62,000 nt of DNA, from the NCBI GenBank assembly GCA_030141605.1, contig JAQGDQ010000468.1:1-62000 (forward strand). Reading direction: 5' to 3'. Shown in pieces: positions 9,601 through 17,108 of the stretch; the stretch's first letter is position 1, and the number at the start of each line of letters is the position of its first letter. Both the position numbers and the translations under genes were made by a program. The notes under the pieces were generated by a model, which saw only the letters and a list, made by a program, of their open reading frames with translations, did no database searches and had not been told where the DNA came from. This stretch comes from Tubiluchus corallicola. Lineage: Eukaryota > Priapulida > Priapulimorpha > Priapulimorphida > Tubiluchidae.

Positions 9601-9862
9601 CGGATACAGTACCAATGGTGGTACCTTTTACAATAACTGTTACTCCAGGAATAGGTATTCCCTCCTGGTCTGTTACTTTACCCGAGACTCTACCCTGCTG
9701 TTCGTTCTCAACAATGCAGGCAACAACAGGTACTACATCCACCCCGGTACCCTTGGCCGGTAGCCCCCACATAAAAAAAATAGGAAATATAGTTTGGACA
9801 ATAACAACAACCTTGCAATAGTGTGTCACCATGCGGTATCCCTCAGGAGATTCTTTTTTCAT
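6638..9862 (-). CDS. SusC/RagA-family TonB-linked outer-membrane transporter
   Basis: 1074 residues. After a signal sequence (hydrophobic stretch VVVIVQTIFPIFFMWGLPAKG) comes a carboxypeptidase-D regulatory-like domain (GRVSGKVTDQEGIPIPGVTV, about residues 56-135), a TonB plug (VVAVGYGVQKKENVIGSV ... VVVDGIPGRDLNSIDPSDIE) and a large barrel with the family block DFNGDGKITDADKQ near the C-terminus. It imports a ligand captured by the SusD partner, with energy from TonB-ExbBD. It is the first gene of a two-gene transcript. No STN domain or adjacent ECF/anti-sigma pair is seen, so the regulator must be elsewhere. The region upstream was hit by an IS4 element. Confidence 0.95.
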   Translation of the reverse strand: MKKESPEGYRMVTHYCKVVVIVQTIFPIFFMWGLPAKGTGVDVVPVVACIVENEQQGRVSGKVTDQEGIPIPGVTVIVKGTTIGTVSDMNGNYSLELRESADVLVFSFIGMDTEEVSIDGQSSIDVLMRYSAIGLEEVVAVGYGVQKKENVIGSVVTVRNEELTSAPVSVVSNALAGRLPGVVVQQRSGEPGYDGADIKVRGSSTINSGDDIDKNAPLVVVDGIPGRDLNSIDPSDIESLTVLKDASAAIYGSRAANGVILITTKRGVEDSAPTLRYEFYQGWSTPTMLPEMADATTYAQMIREVQTYKGEDESNMTFSLEDIEKYKSGEFPWTHPNTDWFDATLKKFSRMNHHTVSINGGGKYTSYYTSFASQYTDGAYKNSATSYSRYNLRVNLDIKINSYLGLSVDVNGSQENRMFPTKGAGSIFSAMIRSKPTNTAVYPNGLPGPDIEYGDQPVVSSTFETGFDDDKRYRSQNQVTARLKVPGVKGLTVSGYFAYDMYFKIRKNFQKPWTLYQLDEAAYLAAGNTGKEDGSEFLIGSQKGVSEPRLTNYSDDSTTKTYNLKADYQNSFKDRHNIDVFVAYESSEYVAKGFEAYRRYFISDKIPYLFAGGDEEKSNDEWVDIDSRINYFGRLSYNFEERYLFQFTFRRDGSLRFSKESGRWGNFPGILAGWRISDEDFWRNSIGVADYFKLKVSWGQMGNDLVSPFQYIAKYAFGTGMVWDEDKIYLAGLYLDGTPNPYITWEVANITNVGFESQWFNSKVSFDFEYFFERRSDILITRNASVPDFTGISLPDENYGVVENRGVDTSIGFTDTRGSFSYSVSGNFAFARNKIVEFDEPARNEPHQVLTGHPQGTALLYNVIGVFSDQNELDSYPHVEGARPGDLIFEDFNGDGKITDADKQLFDKTADPEITYGLSIVMKYKSFDLSALVQGAGNSMRRIYTDLRQGTAGNYFMYDADGRWTESNINASKPRAFEREEEYWRQGDYSNFTGYTNTYMYQNTAYCRLKNLQLMYTLPKKVQERLLMKDAKVYVSGQNLFLIYSANNIMDPEIGGMNNYPLMATYSIGAKVAF

Positions 9863-10243
9863 AGATTTTCGTATTTTTATATTGACAACAAACCGCTTAA
9901 GCCCTCTAAACGCTTCTCTCCATCAACTTCACTCACATAACGTAAATATAAATAGTCAGTTTTAAACACAGGGAAACGCCAAGTTAAATAAATTAATTAT
10001 TATTTTCAGCACAAACACTCCTTATTTTTCATACTTATAATCTTGCATCCTGCCTCTGCGGTATTGATACTTTTTTGTAACCTGAGCGCTGTATATAGCA
10101 CCAAGTGGTATTTAAAACCTTTAGAATAAAAAAGAATCTCTCGAAACCTTTACAAGGCAATTAAAAATAGTAGTTTGATGATGTAAATGAGGATTTTGAC
10201 AAAATATTAATAAAAAGATGAATTTTGTAAAACTCTCAATATA
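9863..10243. other. Intergenic stretch upstream of susC-like gene
   Basis: No gene is seen. It should hold the promoter of the susC/susD-type pair on the minus strand, although I find no convincing TAnnTTTG element. The right part contains a dispersed repeat (10143-10237) preceded by a 29-bp remnant (10114-10142) that has both a left-end-like and a right-end-like sequence. The IS4 element begins directly after it. Confidence 0.6.
10143..10237 (+). repeat. Dispersed intergenic repeat, copy with inner deletion
   Basis: 95 bp. Left end GAAACCTTTACAAGGC, inner block GATGTAAATGAGGATTTTGA, then AATAAAAAGATGAATTTTGT and right end AAAACTCTC. The AT palindrome and the adjoining GGCTCAGACT block are missing. 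The right end is 6 bp from the IS4 element; these 6 bp are the target duplication of that element. Confidence 0.8.
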
Positions 10244-11600
10244 CAATAGTTCGTTAAATAATCATGCAGCGATAGTGCCGTAAGTTATTAATTCTCTGAT
10301 TTTGGATTTATTTTTGGTTAAGTTTGGTCTCACCGCGAACACGCTAAAAAATCTATTTAGCAGTAATTCATTGTGATACATTGTTTTTATATCGGCCATA
10401 GAAAAAGCATTTCTATTGATTTTTGGTATAGCTAACCAGTGGTTAATCTTGGCCAAATTGACTGCAGTAAGAGACGCATTAAAATGAAAATGTAATTTAT
10501 TTTCACTTCTTGCCTGACAGTCTTTCAATCCGGTATATTGTTTTGCATCTCTGTAAATGAACTCAATCTGGAATCTGGCTTGATAATATTCAAGAATCGT
10601 CTCGGCTTTCATTTGCAAATCAGTAGAGAAGTATAACTTGTGAGACCACTTTCGGGATGTTCCTTTTGTAAAAACAACAACAAGATTAACATCTCGTTTT
10701 AATGATTTTGCATAAACTGTTGCTCCGTATATTTTGCATTTTTCGTTTTGCTCAAAGCATTCAAAATATTTTGATTTTAAATTATCAAAGTCAATCTTTC
10801 CTTCATATTTTCTAGGTCTTCCTCTACCAGCTTTTTGCTGACCATAAAATTTGTATTGTAAGTTAGCATCATCTCTCAGGCGACTAATCACTTCAAATCC
10901 ATTTTCGCAAAGCTTGGTTACAAACTTATTCTTTGAAAAATAGGCATCTGCCAAAACGTATTTTGATACACATAACAGATTGTCCTTGCGTTGAATCAAA
11001 ACATTTGCGTAATGATCAACCAGACTTTCTGCTTCAAGATTATTAGGGGTTTGAATAGCTTCTAAATGAAAAGCTGTATGATTATCAATATCAACGGCTG
11101 CTATTCCTGCAATCTCTAAGCCCCATTTTGTTTTGCCGGCACATCCTGACCAAAAGTAACCAGCCCCAGATGTATGCTTTCCTGACTTGCTTATATAGCT
11201 TGGATCAAAGGCTATGGCTTGATGGTTGCTTGCGTAATGGATTACCGACTCTTTGTTAAAAGTCATAAAATCAAACCCTTTTTCAAATTGATATCTATAA
11301 CGTTGCTCACAGTGATTTCCATATCTACCAAATTGAAGAAAGTTCATCTTTCCTTTGATACTAAGAAATAGTCCGAAGATGTCTAGCATAAAATCGAATT
11401 GCCACTTATTTATTCCTTCCATTTGGTTTAAAATCATTTTTACCTGATCTTTATATCTTGATATTTCCTTGATAATCATATCTAAAATTGTCGGTCAAAA
11501 ACAACTTTAAGATACTGATTATCAGGGGGATTATCCTAATTTTTTCAACATTTATTTTATTGATTGTCAGATATTTATGTAAATGTTTAACGAACTATTG
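10244..11600 (-). mobile_element. IS4-family insertion sequence, 1357 bp, with target duplication
   Basis: Inverted repeats: left CAATAGTTCGTTAAATA (10244-10260) and right TGTTTAACGAACTATTG (11584-11600), with one mismatch over 17. The 6 bases AATATA occur on both sides (10238-10243 and 11601-11606), adjoining the ends exactly, and are read as the target duplication. The element contains one intact transposase gene on the minus strand. The clean ends point to a fairly recent insertion into the region between the susC-like gene and the DUF1080 gene. Confidence 0.88.
10262..11479 (-). CDS. IS4-family DDE transposase
   Basis: 405 residues. The first catalytic Asp is in AFDPSYISKSGKHT, the second in YVLADAYFSKN. 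The third acidic residue sits in the IS4 signature Y-x2-R-x3-E-x6-K, here YQARFQIEFIYRDAK. The GRGRPRKYEGK segment between the second and third acidic residues is common in this group. The frame is intact and starts at ATG 11479. The gene stop lies 18 bases from the left end of the element. Confidence 0.93.
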   Translation of the reverse strand: MIIKEISRYKDQVKMILNQMEGINKWQFDFMLDIFGLFLSIKGKMNFLQFGRYGNHCEQRYRYQFEKGFDFMTFNKESVIHYASNHQAIAFDPSYISKSGKHTSGAGYFWSGCAGKTKWGLEIAGIAAVDIDNHTAFHLEAIQTPNNLEAESLVDHYANVLIQRKDNLLCVSKYVLADAYFSKNKFVTKLCENGFEVISRLRDDANLQYKFYGQQKAGRGRPRKYEGKIDFDNLKSKYFECFEQNEKCKIYGATVYAKSLKRDVNLVVVFTKGTSRKWSHKLYFSTDLQMKAETILEYYQARFQIEFIYRDAKQYTGLKDCQARSENKLHFHFNASLTAVNLAKINHWLAIPKINRNAFSMADIKTMYHNELLLNRFFSVFAVRPNLTKNKSKIRELITYGTIAA

Positions 11601-11767
11601 AATATAGATAACCCAGAATTTTATTTCTTAACACTATGTGCCTATCTTAGCGTACAAAATTGAAGTTAAAAATGGGGTAACCCGAAACCGATGTAACACA
11701 AAATGCTATTGCGGTCTTTAATTATGAACTTAATCTAGTGGTTATAAACTTAAAATTAATCAACCTA

Positions 11768-12379
11768 ATGAAAAGAAACCTTATTTTTTTAATGATTTTC
11801 GCTGTGGCTTTACTTCTGGCCTCTTGCGATAGCAAACCTGAATGGCAATCAATGTTTGACGGCAAAAGCATTGACAACATGACTATTAGGGGTAATGCAA
11901 CCTGGAAAGTTGAAGATGGTGTCCTCATAGGTGAAGGAGGCATGGGGCATATCTATTTTGGGCCTGACCTAACTGATATGGAAGCAAAAGGCACTTTTCG
12001 CCTCACAGACCAGGGAGGTGGCAGTAATAGTGGCTTTTACTTTCGTGCTGTAGAGCCTCCAAACAACCCAAATGGATGGCCACACGGCTATGAAGCTCAA
12101 ATCTGCCACAACCAAGAAGCACGCACAGGCTGGCTTTGGCTACCTGGAAAACCAACAGGGAAAGCATTGAAATTCGTGGGTAAGGATGACGAATGGTTTG
12201 ATTACAAAATCAGTGCCATTGGTAATGAGATAAAATTCTGGTTCAACAATAAACTGGTGATGCACTATACAGATGAAAACTCTACCTTCACCAAAGGACA
12301 CTTCGCTATTCAGGGGCATAACCCGGGAATGAAAATAGAAGCAAAAGACCTGTACTACCGGGATTTAAGCAAAAAATAG
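11768..12379 (+). CDS. DUF1080 (3-keto-disaccharide hydrolase/lyase type) lipoprotein
   Basis: ATG 11768 is chosen over an upstream ATG at 11738 because it yields a lipoprotein signal, MKRNLIFLMIFAVALLLASC, with Cys 20. The remaining 184 residues are one DUF1080 domain (concanavalin-like fold): WQSMFDGKSIDNMTIRGNATWKVEDGVLIGEGG, GGGSNSGFYFRAV, YEAQICHNQEARTGWLW, WFDYKISAIGNEIKFWFNNKLV and GHFAIQGHNPGMKIEAKDLYYRDL. Some Bacteroides members act on 3-keto-glycosides formed by Gfo/Idh-type oxidoreductases. Such an oxidoreductase is encoded 3.3 kb downstream at 15679, with a transporter between. The role in 3-keto-sugar use is an inference. Upstream DNA carries the end of an IS4 element. Confidence 0.9.
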   Translation: MKRNLIFLMIFAVALLLASCDSKPEWQSMFDGKSIDNMTIRGNATWKVEDGVLIGEGGMGHIYFGPDLTDMEAKGTFRLTDQGGGSNSGFYFRAVEPPNNPNGWPHGYEAQICHNQEARTGWLWLPGKPTGKALKFVGKDDEWFDYKISAIGNEIKFWFNNKLVMHYTDENSTFTKGHFAIQGHNPGMKIEAKDLYYRDLSKK

Positions 12380-12396
12380 AAAAACCTATCAACTTT

Positions 12397-12502
12397 GAAA
12401 CCTTTGCAAGTCAAAATATTTTGACTTAAACCGTAATCTACAGATGTAAATAAAGACTTTAAAGAAGATTTTAACAAAAATATTAACTCTTGCAAAAGTC
12501 TC
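12397..12502 (+). repeat. Dispersed intergenic repeat with perfect 20-bp palindrome
   Basis: 106 bp. Left end GAAACCTTTGCAAGTC runs into AAGTCAAAATATTTTGACTT (12408-12427), a perfect palindrome. The inner block is GATGTAAATAAAGACTTT and the right end TTGCAAAAGTCTC. A further right-end-like sequence, TGCAAAAAAGGTCTC, follows at 12509-12523. It lies between the convergent DUF1080 and rubrerythrin genes. Confidence 0.85.
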
Positions 12503-12588
12503 GAATTGTGCAAAAAAGGTCTCACACTGCAAATGTGGGGAATATCACGAAAGATAATGACACCTCCCGCATATCGACTGAATATAGC

Positions 12589-12636
12589 TTACTAGCCTGT
12601 GCTCAACTAAAAAAGCAAGAGTGAACAGGCTAGTAA
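12589..12636. terminator. Hairpin overlapping the rubrerythrin stop codon
   Basis: TTACTAGCCTGT (12589-12600) and ACAGGCTAGTAA (12625-12636) form a perfect 12-bp stem around a 24-base loop. There is no clear T-run on either strand, so it may be a weak bidirectional terminator or an mRNA 3'-end stabiliser between two converging genes. Confidence 0.5.
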
Positions 12637-13205
12637 TTATTCTCTTTAACCTCAAAATAAGATTGAGAATGTAAGCAAGCAGGGCACTTTTGTGGAGCCT
12701 TGGTTGACTGATGAAGAAAGCCACACTTACGACACTTCCAAACTACATCATCATCTTTCTCAAACACCCTGCCAGTCTCAACATTATTGTACATTATGCG
12801 ATACCTCTCCTCGTGCGCCTTCTCCACAGCAGCAATCATCTTGAATGCCACAGCAACCTCCTTAAACCCCTCATCCTCCGCAATCTTTGCAAACATAGGG
12901 TACAACTCTGACCACTCCTCATTTTCTCCATCAGCAGCACTTTTAAGATTTTCCAGTGTTGTCCCTATTACCCCAGCTGGATAAGAGGCAGAAATCTCCA
13001 CCATACCCCCTTCAAGAAACTTGAAAAATCTTTTTGCATGCTCCTTCTCATTTGCCGCAGTCTCTTCAAAAACAGCAGCAATCTGTTCAAAACCATCTTT
13101 CCTTGCCTGCTTGGCAAAATATTCGTAACGCATTCTGGCTTGAGACTCGCCTGCAAAAGCTTTAAGCAGGCTCTGCTCAGTTTGTGTCCCTTTAATACTT
13201 TTCAC
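12630..13205 (-). CDS. rbr: Rubrerythrin
   Basis: 191 residues. The start [21 protein letters not shown] matches classical rubrerythrins and is read from a GTG codon at 13205. The diiron four-helix domain shows [29 protein letters not shown] and [12 protein letters not shown]. The C-terminal rubredoxin-like domain has the two Cys pairs CRKCGF and CPACLH. The enzyme reduces hydrogen peroxide to water with electrons from rubredoxin or NADH oxidoreductases and protects anaerobes from oxygen. It stands alone on the minus strand inside a set of + genes for sugar use. A TAnnTTTG-type -7 element (TATATTTG) is seen on the minus strand at 13279-13286. Confidence 0.96.
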   Translation of the reverse strand: MKSIKGTQTEQSLLKAFAGESQARMRYEYFAKQARKDGFEQIAAVFEETAANEKEHAKRFFKFLEGGMVEISASYPAGVIGTTLENLKSAADGENEEWSELYPMFAKIAEDEGFKEVAVAFKMIAAVEKAHEERYRIMYNNVETGRVFEKDDDVVWKCRKCGFLHQSTKAPQKCPACLHSQSYFEVKENNY

Positions 13206-13315
13206 TTGGTTAATAGATTTTGTTTAGTAAGCAATAAAACTACAATAATTATACTCATTTAAAAAAAACTCCTCCAAATCAAATATAATCTTTTTGAAGA
13301 CAATAACATGCAATG

Positions 13316-13449
13316 GCACCTTTACTAAACTAAAAAATCGGGTTAGGCCAAAAAATAATCTGCAAAAAAGCCATAGCTTACTGATATAAATGAAGATCTT
13401 GAAAAAAAAATGACAAAAAATAATAAAAAGACAAATATTGCAAAGCTTT
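13316..13449 (+). repeat. Dispersed intergenic repeat
   Basis: About 134 bp. It begins GGCACCTTTACTAAAC, has CTTACTGATATAAATGAAGA and AATAAAAAGACA, and ends ATTGCAAAGCTTT. A second copy follows 43 bp further on. Together the two copies fill most of the 480-bp gap between rubrerythrin and the symporter gene. Confidence 0.75.
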
Positions 13450-13492
13450 AAAAATAAACTTTCGATATTTGTGTAATATGACAATATGGTAT

Positions 13493-13608
13493 GAAACCTT
13501 TGCAAAGCGAGTTATTCTAAAAAAATCAATTAAAAACCATAATTTACTGACGTGAATTAAGCCTTTAAAGAAAACTTTAATAAAAAGATGAGATTTTGCA
13601 AAGCCCTC
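13493..13608 (+). repeat. Dispersed intergenic repeat
   Basis: 116 bp. Left end GAAACCTTTGCAAAGC, block AATTTACTGACGTGAATTAA, then AATAAAAAGATGAGATTTTG and right end GCAAAGCCCTC. It ends 77 bp before the symporter start codon. Confidence 0.85.
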
Positions 13609-13685
13609 AAAATGTGAATAACTGACACCTTGCTTGACAGTATAGCAAGTATTATGAACTATAACCTTATGAACTATAACCTACT

Positions 13686-15347
13686 ATGAGCGCTCTTGAC
13701 TGGAGTATTTTGAGCCTTTTTATACTTGCCCTTATAGGAATAATTATTTGGGTTCTGAGACAAAAAGAGGATAACACTACAGACTATTTTCTTGCTGGAC
13801 GCGACGCCACGTGGATTGCTATAGGAGCCTCCATCTTTGCATCCAACATTGGATCGGAGCACTTAGTAGGATTAGCAGGAGCAGGAGCCGAAAGTGGAAT
13901 GGCAATGGCTCACTGGGAGATGCACGGATGGCTTATTCTGATACTGGGATGGCTTTTTGTGCCATTCTACTCCAGGAGTAAAGTATTTACCATACCCGAA
14001 TTTCTCGAAAAAAGATATAATGCCCAGTCAAGGTCGTTCCTTTCCATAATATCATTAGTAAGCTATGTACTTACCAAAGTAGCTGTTACTGTATATGCTG
14101 GTGGAGTAGTGTTTAAAGACATATTTAACATCGATGCTATAAGATTTGGAAGTGTGGAAATCGACTTTTTCTGGATTAGCGCAATAGGACTCGTTGTGCT
14201 TACAGGGCTGTATACTACCTTTGGAGGAATGAAAGCAGTGCTGTATACTTCAATGCTACAAACTCCCGTGCTCCTTATAGGATCTTTAATGGTACTGATA
14301 ATTGGGTTGACAAAAATAGGTGGATGGGGAGAAATGATGGAGGTCTGTCGCGCCAACATATCGGAACATGGCGACCCAATGACCAGCCTTATGCGCTCAT
14401 CAAAAGACCCGGATTTCCCATGGACAGGTATCTTGCTGGGGTCGGCAATTATAGGATTTTGGTATTGGTGTACAGATCAGTTTATAGTACAGCGGGTGCT
14501 TGCGGGGCGTGATCAAAAACAATCACGAAGAGGGGCCATCTTTGGAGCTTACCTAAAAATAACACCCATATTTATATTTCTGATACCTGGAATGATTGCA
14601 TACACAATGCATCAAAAAGGAATGATAAATCTACACTCAAATGATGCTGCCTTTTCCACACTAGTAAAAGAGCTGTTACCAGCAGGGTTTAAGGGTATTG
14701 TTGTAGGAGGAATACTCGCAGCATTAATGAGTTCGCTAGCATCACTCTTTAACTCCTCCTCAATGCTATTTACCGTTGATTTTTACAAAAAATACAGACC
14801 TGAATTATCTGAAAAACACTATGTATTCGTAGGAAGGATAGCTACAATTATTATTGTGTGTCTGGGTATAATGTGGATTCCGGTTATGAAAGGACTGGGA
14901 AAAGTACTATATGAATACCTTCAGGATGTCCAGTCTCTATTAGCTCCTGGAATAGCTGCCGTCTTTTTGCTTGGGATACTTACGAAAAGAACAACACCTA
15001 AGGCCGGATTTTATGGGCTCGTAATTGGCTTCGTACTTGGAATGTCACGCCTGGTATTAAAAATATTTGCAGAACAGATAGGACAGGATAATATACTGTA
15101 CAGACTGTTCATTGCCCCCAACTGGCTGCACTATGAAATATATCTATTTTTTATTGTAATTGCAGCCATGATCATCATTAGCTACTTCACAAAACAGGCA
15201 GATGAAAAAAGCATAAAGGGGTTAACGCTGAAATCGGCATCGCCTGAGCAGATTGCAGAAACACGTGCAAGCTGGGGAAAATGGGATATTATCAACTCTA
15301 TTATCATTATCACAATTACTATACTATTTTACATATATTTTTGGTAA
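13686..15347 (+). CDS. Sodium/solute symporter (SSS family), sugar type
   Basis: 553 residues with about 13-14 membrane segments. The SSS signature region is clear: DYFLAGRDATWIAIGASIF, then ASNIGSEHLVGLAGAGAESG, and GGILAALMSSLASLFNSSSM in the middle, which holds the Na-binding serine pair. This arrangement is typical of the SglT/SLC5 branch, which moves sugars or related polyols with sodium across the inner membrane. It starts at ATG 13686 and probably serves the same pathway as the flanking DUF1080 and Gfo/Idh genes, which share its strand. The actual substrate is not visible. Confidence 0.93.
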   Translation: MSALDWSILSLFILALIGIIIWVLRQKEDNTTDYFLAGRDATWIAIGASIFASNIGSEHLVGLAGAGAESGMAMAHWEMHGWLILILGWLFVPFYSRSKVFTIPEFLEKRYNAQSRSFLSIISLVSYVLTKVAVTVYAGGVVFKDIFNIDAIRFGSVEIDFFWISAIGLVVLTGLYTTFGGMKAVLYTSMLQTPVLLIGSLMVLIIGLTKIGGWGEMMEVCRANISEHGDPMTSLMRSSKDPDFPWTGILLGSAIIGFWYWCTDQFIVQRVLAGRDQKQSRRGAIFGAYLKITPIFIFLIPGMIAYTMHQKGMINLHSNDAAFSTLVKELLPAGFKGIVVGGILAALMSSLASLFNSSSMLFTVDFYKKYRPELSEKHYVFVGRIATIIIVCLGIMWIPVMKGLGKVLYEYLQDVQSLLAPGIAAVFLLGILTKRTTPKAGFYGLVIGFVLGMSRLVLKIFAEQIGQDNILYRLFIAPNWLHYEIYLFFIVIAAMIIISYFTKQADEKSIKGLTLKSASPEQIAETRASWGKWDIINSIIIITITILFYIYFW

Positions 15348-15390
15348 CTTCAGTTGCACAAAAACTAAATCAGACATGAAAATCAAAACA

Positions 15391-15516
15391 GAAACATTTG
15401 TATGGCAAAACACCTTAGTTAAAACTGAAAAAAATCGATGAAAAATCACATCTTATCAGTATAAATGAGAATTCTAACAAACATACCGATAGGAAAATGG
15501 ATCTTGCAAAGATCTC
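15391..15516 (+). repeat. Dispersed intergenic repeat
   Basis: 126 bp. Left end GAAACATTTGTATGGC, blocks TTATCAGTATAAATGAGAAT and GGATCTTGCAAAGATCTC at the right end. The rest of the 331-bp gap between the symporter and oxidoreductase genes is AT-rich and shows no gene or clear promoter. Confidence 0.75.
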
Positions 15517-15678
15517 ATAGCTGATTACGGTCACAAATTAACGCATGTGAAAGTTTAAAAACATAAAATATTTTGATTACTTTACATAATCAAAACTCAC
15601 AGACATCTCAGTATGCCAACTTTAAATTTTTAACTCAAATAAATACTTTTAATATTTCAAATTAAATCAATAATAACA

Positions 15679-17037
15679 ATGGACAAACAGACTGAAAATA
15701 GAAGAAGCTTTGTAAAAAAAGCAGCCATTGGGGCTACAGGGTTAACAGTGGGGATGAGTGCTAAAAGTTATGGACGGATTATAGGAGCTAACGATCGTGT
15801 AAACGTTGGTATAGTAGGTTTTTCAAATAGAGCCAAAGGCTCACTCATTCCATCCCTCCTGAAACACAGCAAACAGCAAAACTTTGATATAATAGGTGTA
15901 TCAGACCTGTGGAAGCGTCGAAGAGCGGAAGGTAAAGAAAATATTGAAAACAAAGTCGGGCATAAAATCAAAGCTTACCGTAACAACGATGAACTGTATG
16001 ACGACAAGAACATTGATGCAGTAATTATATCTACGCCCGACTTTGCACATGCATTGCACACTGTTGAAGCAGCAGAAGCGAAAAAGGACGCTTTTGTTGA
16101 AAAACCATTTGCCGAAACGATGGAAGACAACAGGAAAGCGTTAGAAGCAGTAAAAAAATCTGGAATTATTGTACAAATAGGGTCGCAACGTAGAAGTGGC
16201 AGAAATTACCACGCTGCAAACGAATACATTAAGTCTGGCAAATTCGGAGACATTGTTATGGTTGAAATGACGTGGAATGTAAACCAGCCAGGTAGGTGGA
16301 GGCTACCAAACCTTATTAAAGAAATAAGAGAGAAAGATACTGACTGGAAACGCTTCCTTTTAAATAGACCATATGAAAAATGGGACCCAAGAAAATACTG
16401 TGAATACCGTCTATTCTGGCCATACTCTTCAGGTATACCTGGACAGTGGATGGCACACCAGATAGACACAGTACACTGGTTTGCCGATCTTCCTCATCCA
16501 CGTAGTGTAGCTGCTAATGGTGGCATATATCTTTGGAAGGATGGCCGCAAAAACAATGACACCATGACAGCAGTATTCGACTATGGCTCATTCAATGACA
16601 ACTCTAAGGGATTTCAGGTTCTATACTCATCAAGGTTTACAAATTCAGCGGGAGGAATAAAAGAAATATACTACTCTAATGGGGGTGAACTCAATTTGCA
16701 AACCAATATGGTAACTCCCAGTGGAGGGCTAACAGAAAAACATGCCTCAAGAATGAACATTAAACCCAACCTACTGGAAGAGTACTCCCTATCCGATAGC
16801 AATGTTAAAGTTGTAACATCAGCCAATACAGGTGCAGACAACACCACAACTCTACACATGCTAAACTGGATGGAGTGTATAAGAAGCCGTAAAACCCCTA
16901 ATGCTTCTGTCGAGTCGGGATATAACCACTCTATCGCCAATATAATGACAACTGCAGCCTTGAGAACAGGACAGTTTGTTACATTTGACAGAAAAAATCA
17001 GGAAGTCCTGGCGGGAGGCAAAGTATTTAAATATTAA
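15679..17037 (+). CDS. Gfo/Idh/MocA-family oxidoreductase with Tat signal
   Basis: 452 residues. The N-terminus carries a twin-arginine motif RRSFVKK (residues 8-14) before a hydrophobic stretch, so the folded, NAD(P)-loaded enzyme is probably exported to the periplasm. The Rossmann part begins VNVGIVGFSNRAKG, and the family motif EKPF is in AFVEKPFAET (about residue 138). A long C-terminal half with GQWMAHQIDTVHWFAD is typical of the periplasmic glycoside-oxidising members. Such enzymes oxidise sugar hydroxyls, for example to 3-keto-glycosides, which matches the DUF1080 gene of the same cluster. The exact substrate is not known. Confidence 0.92.
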   Translation: MDKQTENRRSFVKKAAIGATGLTVGMSAKSYGRIIGANDRVNVGIVGFSNRAKGSLIPSLLKHSKQQNFDIIGVSDLWKRRRAEGKENIENKVGHKIKAYRNNDELYDDKNIDAVIISTPDFAHALHTVEAAEAKKDAFVEKPFAETMEDNRKALEAVKKSGIIVQIGSQRRSGRNYHAANEYIKSGKFGDIVMVEMTWNVNQPGRWRLPNLIKEIREKDTDWKRFLLNRPYEKWDPRKYCEYRLFWPYSSGIPGQWMAHQIDTVHWFADLPHPRSVAANGGIYLWKDGRKNNDTMTAVFDYGSFNDNSKGFQVLYSSRFTNSAGGIKEIYYSNGGELNLQTNMVTPSGGLTEKHASRMNIKPNLLEEYSLSDSNVKVVTSANTGADNTTTLHMLNWMECIRSRKTPNASVESGYNHSIANIMTTAALRTGQFVTFDRKNQEVLAGGKVFKY

Positions 17038-17059
17038 GCTGATACTGATTGACACAAAG

Positions 17060-17102
17060 CATCGCTCTGCTTTATGGTTAAACATCCTATAGCAGGGCGA
17101 TG
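17060..17102. terminator. Hairpin between convergent genes
   Basis: CATCGCTCTGCT (17060-17071) pairs with AGCAGGGCGATG (17091-17102) with one G-T pair in 12. It lies in the 70-bp gap between two converging genes and probably serves both as a terminator, although the T-runs are poor. Confidence 0.55.
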
Positions 17103-17108
17103 TCCTTA

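Noticed and set aside
12397-13608. Clustered copies of the intergenic repeat as a CRISPR array or integron attC array.
   Set aside because: Spacing is irregular, there are no equal repeats with unique spacers, no cas genes and no integrase, and the copies differ by many bases.
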